The notes under the pieces were generated by a model, which was not told the origin of the DNA, did no database searches, and was given only the letters and a program-made list of their open reading frames with translations. A program made the position numbers and the translations under genes. From positions 1 through 64,000 of IMG/VR virus record IMGVR_UViG_3300044801_000394: a stretch of DNA of 64,000 nt. One strand, given 5' to 3'. This DNA comes from a virus. Below, piece after piece: positions 18,401 through 26,849 of this stretch. Within the stretch, counting starts at the first letter, position 1, and the number at the start of each line of letters is the position of its first letter.

Positions 18401-21400
18401 GAACTTAGTCTGCCCAAAGATGGAAGAGACATAAATGTTAAACGAAATGCCAGTAAAGATTTTCCAGTTCTGTTCCCAGCTTATGATGATGAATTTAATC
18501 TTGGGACTAAGATAGTAGGTTCTAAGATAGTAGAGCAAAAAACAGGCACTGATACAATAATTAAAAATCTAGATATGTCTGACGTTCTTGGCATAGTACC
18601 AGGAGATCATAAAAATTTCACCATATACGAAGGCACCTATGACGACATATCAGGACTATGGAAAGTAAGGAGTGTCCTTTCTATAGACACAACTCCTTTA
18701 AATTTTTTTGACGAGAGAAGTGTGTCGCGTATATTGAATACAATAGAATACGGTGTAGATGGATTTATACTACCAGGCACTTTCCCTCCATTTGTAATAA
18801 AAATTTCCGTTATTAAAGATAAAAAAGCCCAGCAAGGTGCCGATAAGCTGTTTTATGTAAGTTTTGATAAGAGATATGAAGCCAACGAATCATCCCTTGG
18901 ATATTATGAAAGTATCGTATTCAGATCAAGGGATAGAAATAGTTGGGTAGCTTTTGATACCAGAGATGACGCAAGCAACATAACAAAAGATTATGGGTTT
19001 TCAGATCCCAGTATCTTTACCAACTTCTACTACCCGAATAACATGTATACCAAACTTCTTACAGAGAAGCAGACCTGGCTTACTGAGTTAAATATAATCA
19101 AAGATCTGTTCGATACTAATGACAAGCTCAAGCGAGCTTTTAAGCTTAACATAGTGGGAGAGGACGTTACAGTTTCCTCCGCTTCGGAATTTTTAGGTTA
19201 TCTACAGCAGGTATCCACAATCTCTACCACAGACAACATAAAAGAAGCGATAGCAGCATATGCAGAGCACCTGAGATTTTTATTAGATTCTTCAGACACG
19301 AATCCGTATTTGGTTGCTAATACTTCTGGACCTTTAAACAGGACTATGCTGGAACCTCAAGGGACATCAGATCCAGTAACAACATCGTATACTCAAGCGG
19401 CTGCGGCCAAACTAGAATATGGATCATTTCAACAAGAAAGTATTTTCTATTCCGATCTTAATGATTATTACTACAGCAAATGGAATAGCGTTTACACAAA
19501 ATGGGTTCTGGGTCTGGAAAAAGGGTTAGTTTTTCAAAAGCAGGCAAAGGAAACATTTGGATCAACGAGTTACATAGATGTTGGTATCGAGACATTCCCT
19601 GCTATAAAGCTAACTGTTGTGAATCAGGGTCTCAATCCTCCTTTCACAGTATCTAATGCAAAATATTTTGTTTCATATGACATGCTTATCACGGCAGATA
19701 CAGACGAAGACGAGTACGATAATGCCACACTTACTATAGCCTATATGATCTCTGGTAACCTCGATTACACTGTAGAATTATTTGCTCTTAAAAGCTATCC
19801 TACTCTTCAGAATCTTGTTGATGCTATAAACGCCAAGTGTGTCCATCCAACTCTTGGAACACCTATCATTAGTGCAGCCAATGTATTTGATTATGCGCCT
19901 TATAGGGACTACTCTACAAGGTTTATACTTAGAACTTATAGAGCTACAGACAGCAACGATAGTAATGGTCCAGATACTAATACTTCTACGGGCGGTTGGA
20001 CTGTCCTGTCCACAGACCCGTCTGTGGATGATCGTATCTATGCTTCAAATGTTTTGGATCAAAGGAAATATGATTCAAGAGTGCTCTTCATGAACAGAAA
20101 AGATATACAGAGTGATACTCTTGTTGTAAACGGAGAGAACAACATAACTTTCCCTAACTATGTTTCAAGTACAGGAAAAGAAATCCTTAGTGTGGATAAA
20201 ATAGGTCCTCTTCCAGTTGCAGGAAGATGGGCTCTGAATGTTACAGATCCAACCAGTGGAAGTACAGTAGATTACACCTCTGAGTTTAATGTTTTGGATA
20301 TCACTCCAGAGTCTCCGGACGATAAGATAATAAGTTATGAATTTTCAGACATAGCGCATGCGGAAGAGGAACTCCCTGGGCAGGAAGTCCCCATGAATCC
20401 GCAATACAAAATGAGCCCTGCAGAATTAGCAGCCATAGGATATGATGCTCAGTCTAAAACAATTACAGAAGTAAAACCAGACATTATAGATTTTAATTTA
20501 TACATAGAAAGCTATCCTAATACTAAAGACAACAAGCCTTATTTAGATAAATTGATTAATGACATAGTACCAAGTGTTACACAGAATAAGCCACAGACTG
20601 AGATAATACGAGATCTAAGGATAATACTCAGAGTGGCCGATCCTAGTAATGTTGGAAACTATAGGGATACCTCTTTCGTTTTTAGCATGAGAGATTATCC
20701 TACAGTTAAGGATCTTAAGGATGCTTTAAACAATAACAGATATATCATTACCCTGAATGCTACTACAAATGTTTATGAGGCTCAAATAGCTCCTGCGGGA
20801 GAAGGTGCCCAATATTTTTCAGCAGATTATCCTACTGGAGCAGTTGAAACACTTCAAGGTGCCATGAAATCTGTAGATTTAGTTACACAGTATGTACCAC
20901 AGACGATACAGGTTGATTCACATATTTATTATCAGCCTGAGTATGTGTACGATATTGCAGGAGCGACAGGTCCTCAACCTACTTTTGTGCCGATAACTGA
21001 GACTATCGGAGTAAATTATCAAGTAGGATGGGTACTACAGGAGTCACAAGGGGTTATAAATAGTACATTGATAAAATTCAGGATAAATCCAAGGACATAC
21101 AGCCCCGGAGAAACCTATAGATTTGTTCCTAATAATCCAGAAACGGCAAGAGTCACTAATATTTTATCTGAAAGTGTAAGGCAGGATATCCTGGCTTTTG
21201 ATTTATATAGTTGGGATAATAATTCAGCCTACAAGATAAAAGACAATGTGCTTTATCTCAGGAGCGATTCTATTCCTGAAACAGGACCCAACTCCGTTAG
21301 TATACCGTTATACAAAACTGCAAATTTGGATATGAGCATAGATCATCCAGAAGAGACTTATAAGCTTATAGACATAATAAGATTGATCAACAATAACGGG

Positions 21401-23350
21401 TTGTGTAGTAAATGGTTTTTCGCTAATTTGCGTTTCGGCAGGGAATATAATTCAGATTATGAGTATACCTATTTCCCTGATACGGCTTTGTGGTCAGGAA
21501 GAGACGGCTGGGTGTCAATCGGAAAATCTATTTTGGATACTTTATACCTAGACATTGATGATGTTTTCTCTGTTCAATCTGAGGGTAGTAATGCCACATA
21601 TATGATTGGATCAGTAGATCCTTTACCGCAAGTCCCTGATCCAGATTTGGTTTACACGAGTAATCTATTGACTCTACAAGCTAATACTCGAGCTTTTTCT
21701 ATAACTCCGAATACTTCAGATTATGATGTTGTCTCTTCGGAATATGATGTAAACTCTGTGCCACACACTATGGTTCTTAATTTTACATATAGGACTTTTT
21801 CAGACGGAGGAGACGGCTATAATATATCTTCCGGTAACATACAATCATTGATAAATAGCATAAACAGCAGCTTAGCTTTTTCAGCTACACTGGCCCAAGG
21901 TTGTACGGGAAGTATAGATGCCAATAATATTGTACAAGCTCCTAACAATTCTCTACCTGGCATAATACTGGCAAAAGATAACACACAAACAGACAGACAA
22001 GCTATAGTTGTTACCATGAAAGCATCCTATACTGGGAGGTACTATAGTGTAAGTGCTGGATTTTTAACACTGTATTACACTCAGGTTGTAGATACTTTAG
22101 AAACCACTTCTATAGATCTTACGGTAAGCACTACTTTGAATTCTGTTATCACAGCTATCAATACATGGAACCCAGACCTCATCCATAACGGTTTTTCCTC
22201 AACTCTGAAATGGATAAATGGAAACGACAGTTCGGCTTTATTGGTAAAGGATACAACAGAATCAATTCCTAATGCCGGTATGTTCGTACGCATGCTAGGC
22301 GCACATAACTATGCTTTAACATATGGTACTGGCTCAAAAACTATATATGAAGTGGTTGCGGATATAAACTCGACATCAGCCAGTACTGGGTTCTCGGCAA
22401 TAGGACTGAACTCCCCTAATTATCTAGGATATGAGAACCTGCCAGCGGATCTTTTAATACCGACAGAAAATCCAGTTGCTTATTCTGGTTCTGCTGTGTT
22501 GGGAGCTGATTTTAGAAATACTCCAGGAGTTTATGTACTAAATATGAGCCATACGGTTAATATCAAAAACGGAGCAATCAGTGAGTCTGGAGAACAGGCT
22601 CTTTGTTCTATCTCTTCAGCAGGGATGTTCTCTTGTACTAAAACAACCAGCCACAACGATACTACTTTCATAGGTAATGAGTATAGTCAGGATATATCTG
22701 ATAAGAACATAAGTAAATTTATAAGAAACTCCATGAGTTTAGACGGTTACCTAGAGCAATTGAATTTATATCCAAATCTAAGCTATGCTAACGGTATACT
22801 TAGAATGGATATAGCGCTTTTACCTATAAACAACATCACTTATGGAAAACTACGTTTGAGATCTAAGAGCAACAGTATAGATCCTAATAATGCGGGTAAA
22901 ACAAATTCTATATATTTGTATATGAATGACCCAGAGGATCCTACGATGAAAGTACATGTATATTTTGGATTTCTTGGGGATATACAATTCTATCAAATAT
23001 CCGACTATAGCTTATGGAAACAGTATATACTTATAAAGAGACGGTTGGGTCAGCCGTGGAAAGATAGCTCTGATCAAGTTATTACGGATAAGTATGTCCC
23101 TAATAACGAGTACGACTTTGAAAGCTATGAATACACCTTGAATCAGGTTAAGAACGGGAAATTTTTATACTATTTGAAGTATAAAAGATTTGGGGAGCTT
23201 ATTAATAGCCTAAATTATGAAGATTTGTATAACAGCAAATATATGTGGTTGTTCTTAAAATTTCACAAGGAAATAGGATGCGATCAGAAAGTGATAGCGC
23301 TGGAAAAGAAGATCAACGAGGATCAGACGAAAGCACTCCAGCTGTCCTAA
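12500..23350 (+). CDS. giant virion structural protein (3616 residues)
   Basis: A single 10.85-kb reading frame, the largest in the window. No enzyme motif, signal peptide or membrane segment is evident; it is Asp/Thr/Tyr/Ile-rich and beta-dominated, as in tail or baseplate proteins. From about residue 980 on, at least nine places show one module: beta strands, a short helix of pattern (L/I)xx(L/I)xxxIN, then more strands. Examples are YPTLQNLVDAINAK (about 2432), YPTVKDLKDALNNN (about 2732) and IQSLINSINSSL (about 3112). The first 750 residues contain many GxTG turns. The last 100 residues are helical and charged and may be an anchor. Position after the spike suggests a baseplate arm or long fibre; this is inference. 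Confidence 0.7.
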   Translation: MSFDIFKYQSINLENTVIRNPRVGTKNRPTSRTIEVGCTGIGASDDIYTGETGVDTDYLIQGAVRGSIVKGTGTYTLNNNTITAITGINGLQPSDNLIFGDIVRADGSETFYNITGMSSDFSTIYLQDKNTTETGIKSFQARKIKLNSVYFEYVKSLEDENRFVYDKNNRDWRFTGLQPDGPLVAKSDAEMYIPGDPVRLQFLSANTKTAPDVTSIDTTTTDPKEPYSQKILESKLVIDTPEISLMPVPYPDDDENFHVYWGPQNSLSLKTKDIDYTVNYQMDPDYTSAKPPYKDRNVAYLKFLKELDDVTQVTGIDQNFQGLFNVHEAPLTPTAVGKAVTNIYPNAQLYDENGTEFTGLRVKVGDKVEDRFFDYNVEYDSGIVHFIKHQNMEPVVQNIIYNKSLLWDGISVIKGTSETGLISNNKNNLVIPYGISGLTGIDYPVFFEDVDQNDYVERVDYRIEYTSGAVELTNPLKSNECVLVSYFTEGEDVTDEVLNLNTLRTRKNPVIESSVTIKKKYAITSGSGTGTGLKILIENVDFTLSYLTGKVTLLDPSIIEDLIELDISYTPFAQINCIIQPVVNDSKTYRMTIVDDVLETVDPFNLRFNIQNGDVSVPVVDPFGENPTTYSGTMLNLYSVKGEGEPGFGLSNLTADDMLSLGMTGLESLGLAEKLGQTPDEFYAIGITGIIELGLSPDKTIDYNTTNYTYTDVDKILALDLSYNSAKVRPDINDLIMATYSFESETLPYAPIQTVFPVFNQDESSFIIEGFDKTDVIVPGMIFRIDNFDPEKSYYFIVKDSVYDGLSTTVYLTGSFPEDIRNPSFYLFDDIVQWNAFPDGTAIDPSISVGSNTLTLTGDLLKITDLIKSNTLILINDTDIYQATSVTSVGNTLQVGIFPNLLNVMPETIKITEPIYQVGDVNLISDYPVIIDPPHPAFSLRYVGPTNAVYSLATLFIDDEQIVLSEVVDDKTSVNTFMFNDPSTPDIRSLVNKIQATAGIPGYTYPTGPFTLISEEGIEQYYIGPGYWSSNLIIPFTGSSPVVIPTEGYVFTIKQEMFKHIIITTSKGAQSFLVEQKDRTDYFSAGNLLAFISKATGDISFYEVSGVGLVQEKISDKITYTHTQVSFNDVFTENLIDPNIYKYDSVVWTDIASAGFSIDSTGLKITFSSDSQYFRTGSMIKIGGKYVYQIRDISKDISSVTLTINTEINPLIKGSERVLVSDMPVYLDQSSPQKYFNINYTLPVGKTGQATVAIDDKYITIVESIDGVAVPTTAKIDMSRYDNLVQLASALSRVQLSTSNSVYVGLSDEDKTFYTTLGRNAVLTPTVSPVVLSASIEVSTSSFSINYIASDNTVDSEILMPPSSNYLVINEWKRADRQGTLISHTVTFDGKTLNQITDEIRNLASITNNSWSIGQISYDVYFGSMRTDYYTITQSSDNTAKQFPYSIRVTVNPKYWYQVGVLNRNILIEGTDYNIEGTRAVLVNPIQIYERYELSYLGLTNLAEDSGSRISCSCRYFFSIPTGYQVNVYMDYLNLDQYYIQKLTERKFIEIVTVPQIKDILQQSGESVGIGNDSGSDNPPAVYEGGLIDLYYYLKDEKIKKEIYLKIFMWYKQRLRNFAAEAQLTMGIKYGHSNFVGVNSNGQFTMDDAYVENEDYSLTTLSDIAQIDNSFSKFFPVGYNDSAPMPYSRFGSTYLSYNQVFCYNVNYYGETGAFIKTEGRVLSINPYWADVVDPTTTFSNLDFDILPYTQTTSFVEDTKGTALYTIPYDQEEKHFRSSESNFQFLKRIEAGDQVQLNGFKTFYDIATVEQVDPTNVNASGFTEVIEKIMFLGTEGPYAGKQMFNGTISDPTDPNYSPIYGVYAESDPTKRFYVAADEATVALIQGTPVVRQDKNGDNTSKNPIIALGYTVKNIIIYDRLILKDGESFTESGVPTFSVYQSGTNWIYKYTKKDFWGISSNYQEGLADLELSLPKDGRDINVKRNASKDFPVLFPAYDDEFNLGTKIVGSKIVEQKTGTDTIIKNLDMSDVLGIVPGDHKNFTIYEGTYDDISGLWKVRSVLSIDTTPLNFFDERSVSRILNTIEYGVDGFILPGTFPPFVIKISVIKDKKAQQGADKLFYVSFDKRYEANESSLGYYESIVFRSRDRNSWVAFDTRDDASNITKDYGFSDPSIFTNFYYPNNMYTKLLTEKQTWLTELNIIKDLFDTNDKLKRAFKLNIVGEDVTVSSASEFLGYLQQVSTISTTDNIKEAIAAYAEHLRFLLDSSDTNPYLVANTSGPLNRTMLEPQGTSDPVTTSYTQAAAAKLEYGSFQQESIFYSDLNDYYYSKWNSVYTKWVLGLEKGLVFQKQAKETFGSTSYIDVGIETFPAIKLTVVNQGLNPPFTVSNAKYFVSYDMLITADTDEDEYDNATLTIAYMISGNLDYTVELFALKSYPTLQNLVDAINAKCVHPTLGTPIISAANVFDYAPYRDYSTRFILRTYRATDSNDSNGPDTNTSTGGWTVLSTDPSVDDRIYASNVLDQRKYDSRVLFMNRKDIQSDTLVVNGENNITFPNYVSSTGKEILSVDKIGPLPVAGRWALNVTDPTSGSTVDYTSEFNVLDITPESPDDKIISYEFSDIAHAEEELPGQEVPMNPQYKMSPAELAAIGYDAQSKTITEVKPDIIDFNLYIESYPNTKDNKPYLDKLINDIVPSVTQNKPQTEIIRDLRIILRVADPSNVGNYRDTSFVFSMRDYPTVKDLKDALNNNRYIITLNATTNVYEAQIAPAGEGAQYFSADYPTGAVETLQGAMKSVDLVTQYVPQTIQVDSHIYYQPEYVYDIAGATGPQPTFVPITETIGVNYQVGWVLQESQGVINSTLIKFRINPRTYSPGETYRFVPNNPETARVTNILSESVRQDILAFDLYSWDNNSAYKIKDNVLYLRSDSIPETGPNSVSIPLYKTANLDMSIDHPEETYKLIDIIRLINNNGLCSKWFFANLRFGREYNSDYEYTYFPDTALWSGRDGWVSIGKSILDTLYLDIDDVFSVQSEGSNATYMIGSVDPLPQVPDPDLVYTSNLLTLQANTRAFSITPNTSDYDVVSSEYDVNSVPHTMVLNFTYRTFSDGGDGYNISSGNIQSLINSINSSLAFSATLAQGCTGSIDANNIVQAPNNSLPGIILAKDNTQTDRQAIVVTMKASYTGRYYSVSAGFLTLYYTQVVDTLETTSIDLTVSTTLNSVITAINTWNPDLIHNGFSSTLKWINGNDSSALLVKDTTESIPNAGMFVRMLGAHNYALTYGTGSKTIYEVVADINSTSASTGFSAIGLNSPNYLGYENLPADLLIPTENPVAYSGSAVLGADFRNTPGVYVLNMSHTVNIKNGAISESGEQALCSISSAGMFSCTKTTSHNDTTFIGNEYSQDISDKNISKFIRNSMSLDGYLEQLNLYPNLSYANGILRMDIALLPINNITYGKLRLRSKSNSIDPNNAGKTNSIYLYMNDPEDPTMKVHVYFGFLGDIQFYQISDYSLWKQYILIKRRLGQPWKDSSDQVITDKYVPNNEYDFESYEYTLNQVKNGKFLYYLKYKRFGELINSLNYEDLYNSKYMWLFLKFHKEIGCDQKVIALEKKINEDQTKALQLS

Positions 23351-23511
23351 CGTGGAAAAGAATCGATGTTCCTGGTAGGGAGGAAGCTGTAAAACAGCTT
23401 ACTGAGGAATATTTTGGGGATGTTATAGTTAAAATTAAGCAGCTTATTACTAAAGAAAAAAGAAATTTTGGAAAAGCTGTAAAGGAAAAAAAGCATGGGA
23501 ATAAGGCCTAA
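23278..23511 (+). CDS. small charged protein overlapping both neighbours
   Basis: This 77-residue gene begins 73 bases before the end of the giant gene and ends 17 bases inside the next one. The ATG at 23278 is preferred over the in-frame GTG at 23245, because AAGGA lies six bases upstream of it. The product is very polar: an acidic N-terminus, then a basic helical part (VIVKIKQLITKEKRNFGKAV) ending KKHGNKA. Function is unknown; it may be a chaperone for the giant protein or a virion linker. It fills what would otherwise be a 144-base gap and ends with the TAA used by its neighbours, which supports it being real. Confidence 0.6.
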   Translation: MRSESDSAGKEDQRGSDESTPAVLTWKRIDVPGREEAVKQLTEEYFGDVIVKIKQLITKEKRNFGKAVKEKKHGNKA

Positions 23512-25249
23512 CATAATTTTTGAAAATGTCCGTCCTAAAATAGGCGGAGATGTTAAAGACATAGGTTTAGTAGATGCTGTTAACAGTATTTTTACTGTCC
23601 CTACTGTAAGTCCCATAACATCTCCTGTGACTCCCTTAACACAGGGAGGTGCTGTATGGAACGACTTTTCTATCAACCTATCTATAGGGGACATGCTGTC
23701 AAAACCTGACCTACAGAATTTTAATAATTTTTTAAAGAACATAGATGAAGCCTCAAAAAAACTAGTTGTAATTTTGAAGATAATAAGGATGCTGACTAGT
23801 GATCTCAAGTCTATATCCATGTTTTTTAAATTTGCCATAAAAATGATTGTACAGTTGTTAAAAGATCTGGTAGATTCTTTTATCTCTACCGGATTGTATA
23901 TGTGTCTAATAAGGCCAGACAAAAACGAACAGGACAACACTTTCATTGTCCCTACGTGGGGTAATTTTGAAGAGTTTAAAAGAAAGATAGTAGCAGCTTG
24001 TTTGGATATAAACAATCCTAAATCTCCTGCAAGATTAAATGTAGGTACAACTGTTGGAGGTATTGTAATCGGAGGCATAGTGGGTGTAAATGATCCTAAA
24101 TCTGTAGATTCTTTCTTATATAATATGCAAATCTTGGGAAGATTTTTTGGCTTTGAGGGTTCTTTTCCTGGGCCTCCTAAAGGAGTAACAGCTATATCAG
24201 GAATCTACAACAGTAAGACTGGAATTAAGGTAAGTTGGAACAAAGCCAGTTCAACAGGCGTTACAGGATATAGAGTCTATAGATGTCAGGACATATACGG
24301 AAGATTTTTACCCACTATGGACGATGTTACAAAAGCCATGGCACCATTTGTTAAAAAAAACGACAAGCCAGGAATAGAGTGGGCATCTCACATCAAAGTC
24401 TATGATAATGATAATCTGTATGCTCCAGAAGGTAAGAAATTTAATAATGGTAAACCTTTAACAGTACTATCTATCCCGGAAACCAACTCTTTTTCTATTA
24501 TAGACTACGATGTGGTAGAAGGAGAGACATATTATTACAAAGTGTTTTCTATACCTGGGCTTGGAGAGTTGATATTTAGTAATCCTTATAACGAAATGAT
24601 AGAGAGTCCTTTGGCTTCTCCAGCTGCAGGAGCACAAGCCCATGCATGTATCCCAATTTCTGAGATATCTAAAGGGATACTGTCTATGGAGGGGGATTTC
24701 ATAGATGAGAAGGATTACAAATACCAATGGTTCTCGAAATCGTTGAGAACGTTTTTGGGTCCTACTTTCGATGATCTATTTAACGGGATAGACAGCTTTG
24801 CTGATAAACTTTTAGGAATGGTCTCGACATCCGGTGATGCTATAAGTGACTATTTGGATTTCTTTTCTAAAAAGATAGAAAGCTATATAAGTATCCTCAA
24901 CACGATAGAGCAGGTTATAGAAATGCTGGCAAATTTCAGGTTAAGAGGATCTGTGCTCTTATTGAATGTCCCTCTCCAAAAGGGGGGTATAAAATATTTC
25001 ACAGACACTGTGACCAACTCTCAAGTAGAGTCTCAAACTTTTGGATCAGCTGTCAATAATGACCAAGGAGCTGCCCTTGCCTCAATAGAAGGGTATTATT
25101 TCGGGCTAGTAGCTGTTTACGGCATACCAGATCCAAGTAACTATAATCAGCTTACACAGCCCTACAAGACAGAATATAATAGCACTATAGCACAGTTACA
25201 GGCTAGTGGAAAAGCGATACAGACACTCTCAAAACTTCTCACGGGGTAA
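23495..25249 (+). CDS. virion protein with fibronectin type III domain
   Basis: 584 residues. About 1-220 are helical and hydrophobic in part (a segment with VVILKIIRML and FKFAIKMIVQLL around 88-125). About 226-372 form a fibronectin type III domain with a long insert: PPKGVTAISGIYNSKTGIKV, then SWNKASSTGVTGYRVYR, and a final GETYYYKVFSIPGLGE. The C-terminal 200 residues are helical followed by beta. FN3 domains in virion proteins are spacers or weak carbohydrate binders. The gene starts inside the small upstream gene (AAAGGA site). Probably a baseplate-peripheral protein; the exact role is unknown. Confidence 0.65.
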   Translation: MGIRPNIIFENVRPKIGGDVKDIGLVDAVNSIFTVPTVSPITSPVTPLTQGGAVWNDFSINLSIGDMLSKPDLQNFNNFLKNIDEASKKLVVILKIIRMLTSDLKSISMFFKFAIKMIVQLLKDLVDSFISTGLYMCLIRPDKNEQDNTFIVPTWGNFEEFKRKIVAACLDINNPKSPARLNVGTTVGGIVIGGIVGVNDPKSVDSFLYNMQILGRFFGFEGSFPGPPKGVTAISGIYNSKTGIKVSWNKASSTGVTGYRVYRCQDIYGRFLPTMDDVTKAMAPFVKKNDKPGIEWASHIKVYDNDNLYAPEGKKFNNGKPLTVLSIPETNSFSIIDYDVVEGETYYYKVFSIPGLGELIFSNPYNEMIESPLASPAAGAQAHACIPISEISKGILSMEGDFIDEKDYKYQWFSKSLRTFLGPTFDDLFNGIDSFADKLLGMVSTSGDAISDYLDFFSKKIESYISILNTIEQVIEMLANFRLRGSVLLLNVPLQKGGIKYFTDTVTNSQVESQTFGSAVNNDQGAALASIEGYYFGLVAVYGIPDPSNYNQLTQPYKTEYNSTIAQLQASGKAIQTLSKLLTG

Positions 25250-25252
25250 TCT

Positions 25253-25753
25253 ATGGGTTTCTTAAGACATCAATCAGAGTATATTGAGAAAGATAACACC
25301 GTAAATATCGATGATCTTTACGATGCCGTAAAGAACACCGAGACATATCGTTCCCTAAAAGTTGATGATATGAGGAGGGAGCATAGCTTCATCATCAAAA
25401 GAATCCAGGATATAAAGGCTCAAAAAGCTTCGTATCTTAGAAAAATAGGTGTTACACCAGAGGATGACGATCCACTTGATTTATCTCCTGTATATTATTT
25501 CAATGATCTGGATACCGGATCTTCTTCTCTGTCGTCCAGTGTGGATACCAACTTGAAAACTATGCTTAGAAACCCATCGAATCCTATTTTTAACTATGTT
25601 AGGGCTAATTTTACCAGCAGCGTGGCAGAGATGGATGCAAGACTAAGGGACTATGATTATCAGTTATTGAAACTGGCTCAGATGGAACAAAAAATAGTGT
25701 ATTATCTTCAACAACTTATTAAATTTGAAGCTACTGCTCAACAGGGAGCATAA
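25253..25753 (+). CDS. unknown small helical protein
   Basis: 166 residues, mostly helical. Residues 35-65 (YRSLKVDDMRREHSFIIKR then IQDIKAQKASYLRKIG) and 125-160 (MDARLRDYDYQLLKLAQMEQ) look like coiled coil. It lacks any motif I recognise. It lies in a tight run (3 bases after the FN3 gene, 2 bases before the next), so it is probably a small virion component made with its neighbours. Confidence 0.55.
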   Translation: MGFLRHQSEYIEKDNTVNIDDLYDAVKNTETYRSLKVDDMRREHSFIIKRIQDIKAQKASYLRKIGVTPEDDDPLDLSPVYYFNDLDTGSSSLSSSVDTNLKTMLRNPSNPIFNYVRANFTSSVAEMDARLRDYDYQLLKLAQMEQKIVYYLQQLIKFEATAQQGA

Positions 25754-25755
25754 AC

Positions 25756-26823
25756 ATGAGCGAAGCAACAGATATCATTATAGGACAACTAAGGGCACTT
25801 GATGGGAAAATAGATGTGCTCTTACTCCTTTTGGATAGAGGTATATCTTTTTTAAATAGTGTACTTCCTCCTACCGGTACCGCTGTCCCTAAAACTCCCT
25901 CGAAATCTGTAGAGGATAATTATAAGATTTTTTATACCTTCAAAGGAACTTTGCTACAGATAATTAGCTCGATAGTAACAGATCCAGTTACATTAGCGCT
26001 AATGAATAAGTACTCCTTAGACACTATAAACCTATCAGACGCAGCTAAAAGACTATCCACTGTGTCGGCTATGGATACCTACGCAAAATTAGATGATAAA
26101 ACAAAAACTGATTTTGTTACTTTTTTCACCGCACTAAAAAGTATCCTGGTTAAAGAAGTTAAGATACCGTTAGAGCAACAAGTAAGATCTCTTTCGGGTA
26201 ATAGTGTTGGACAAACCACAACGGACAATAAACAGCCATCAAATCAAAACGTTCCTGTCTTGTATAGCGCTGTCCAAACCGAGACAAAGAATGCCACAGC
26301 GCAGTCTATTCTAAACACATTTGCTACTAGAGATGCAGCGAGACAGAAGAGTAAAGATAGCTTGAACAGTTATCTAAAAGACTGGGTAAGACTAAAACCG
26401 GTTACAGACATATTAACTGATCCAAAAAAATTACCGGATGTTGCAAATAAACTAATAAACGGAGTAAATGCTGTAGCAGATTGGTTCAAAAAATATATAG
26501 CTCCAGATCCTTCTGCAGGAACGATAGCGACAAGTAGCGGTCTAACGACTAGTACGGATCAGGAGAAGAGACTTAAATTTACATTGTCAAATCTGCTTTT
26601 AGGCAAAGATCTAGTAAAAACTTATGAAGCTTCTGAACAGACACAGGACTACATACAAAAGTATTGGAGGGAAAGGACCAGGAAAAAATTCGGTAATTTC
26701 CCTTTTTGTGATGAAACTTTGGTAAACGGTCAGTGGGTCCCAACAAACGAGGCAGAATCCCAGTTGGCTGTCAATATAGCCAAACAGCAGATATTGCTTA
26801 AGATGCTGAAAGAAAAGCCTTAA
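25756..26823 (+). CDS. unknown virion-associated protein
   Basis: 355 residues, with no recognised family. The N-terminus (about 1-45) is a hydrophobic helix with DVLLLLLDRGISFLNSVLPP. Helical segments follow, then a Ser/Thr/Gln-rich linker (about 150-200), and the C-terminus from about 275 is charged (YIQKYWRERTRKKFGNFPF). Its place between tail genes suggests a structural or assembly role. AGGGAG precedes the ATG. Confidence 0.5.
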   Translation: MSEATDIIIGQLRALDGKIDVLLLLLDRGISFLNSVLPPTGTAVPKTPSKSVEDNYKIFYTFKGTLLQIISSIVTDPVTLALMNKYSLDTINLSDAAKRLSTVSAMDTYAKLDDKTKTDFVTFFTALKSILVKEVKIPLEQQVRSLSGNSVGQTTTDNKQPSNQNVPVLYSAVQTETKNATAQSILNTFATRDAARQKSKDSLNSYLKDWVRLKPVTDILTDPKKLPDVANKLINGVNAVADWFKKYIAPDPSAGTIATSSGLTTSTDQEKRLKFTLSNLLLGKDLVKTYEASEQTQDYIQKYWRERTRKKFGNFPFCDETLVNGQWVPTNEAESQLAVNIAKQQILLKMLKEKP

Positions 26824-26849
26824 TACTCTATCAATAATATTACCGTTTT

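Noticed and set aside
23245-23277. GTG start for the small overlapping gene
   Set aside because: The ATG at 23278 has an AAGGA site at ideal spacing; the GTG has none.
23347-24078. 243-codon frame on the minus strand under the FN3 gene
   Set aside because: Low-complexity shadow of the + strand gene, which has a good start, domains and neighbours.
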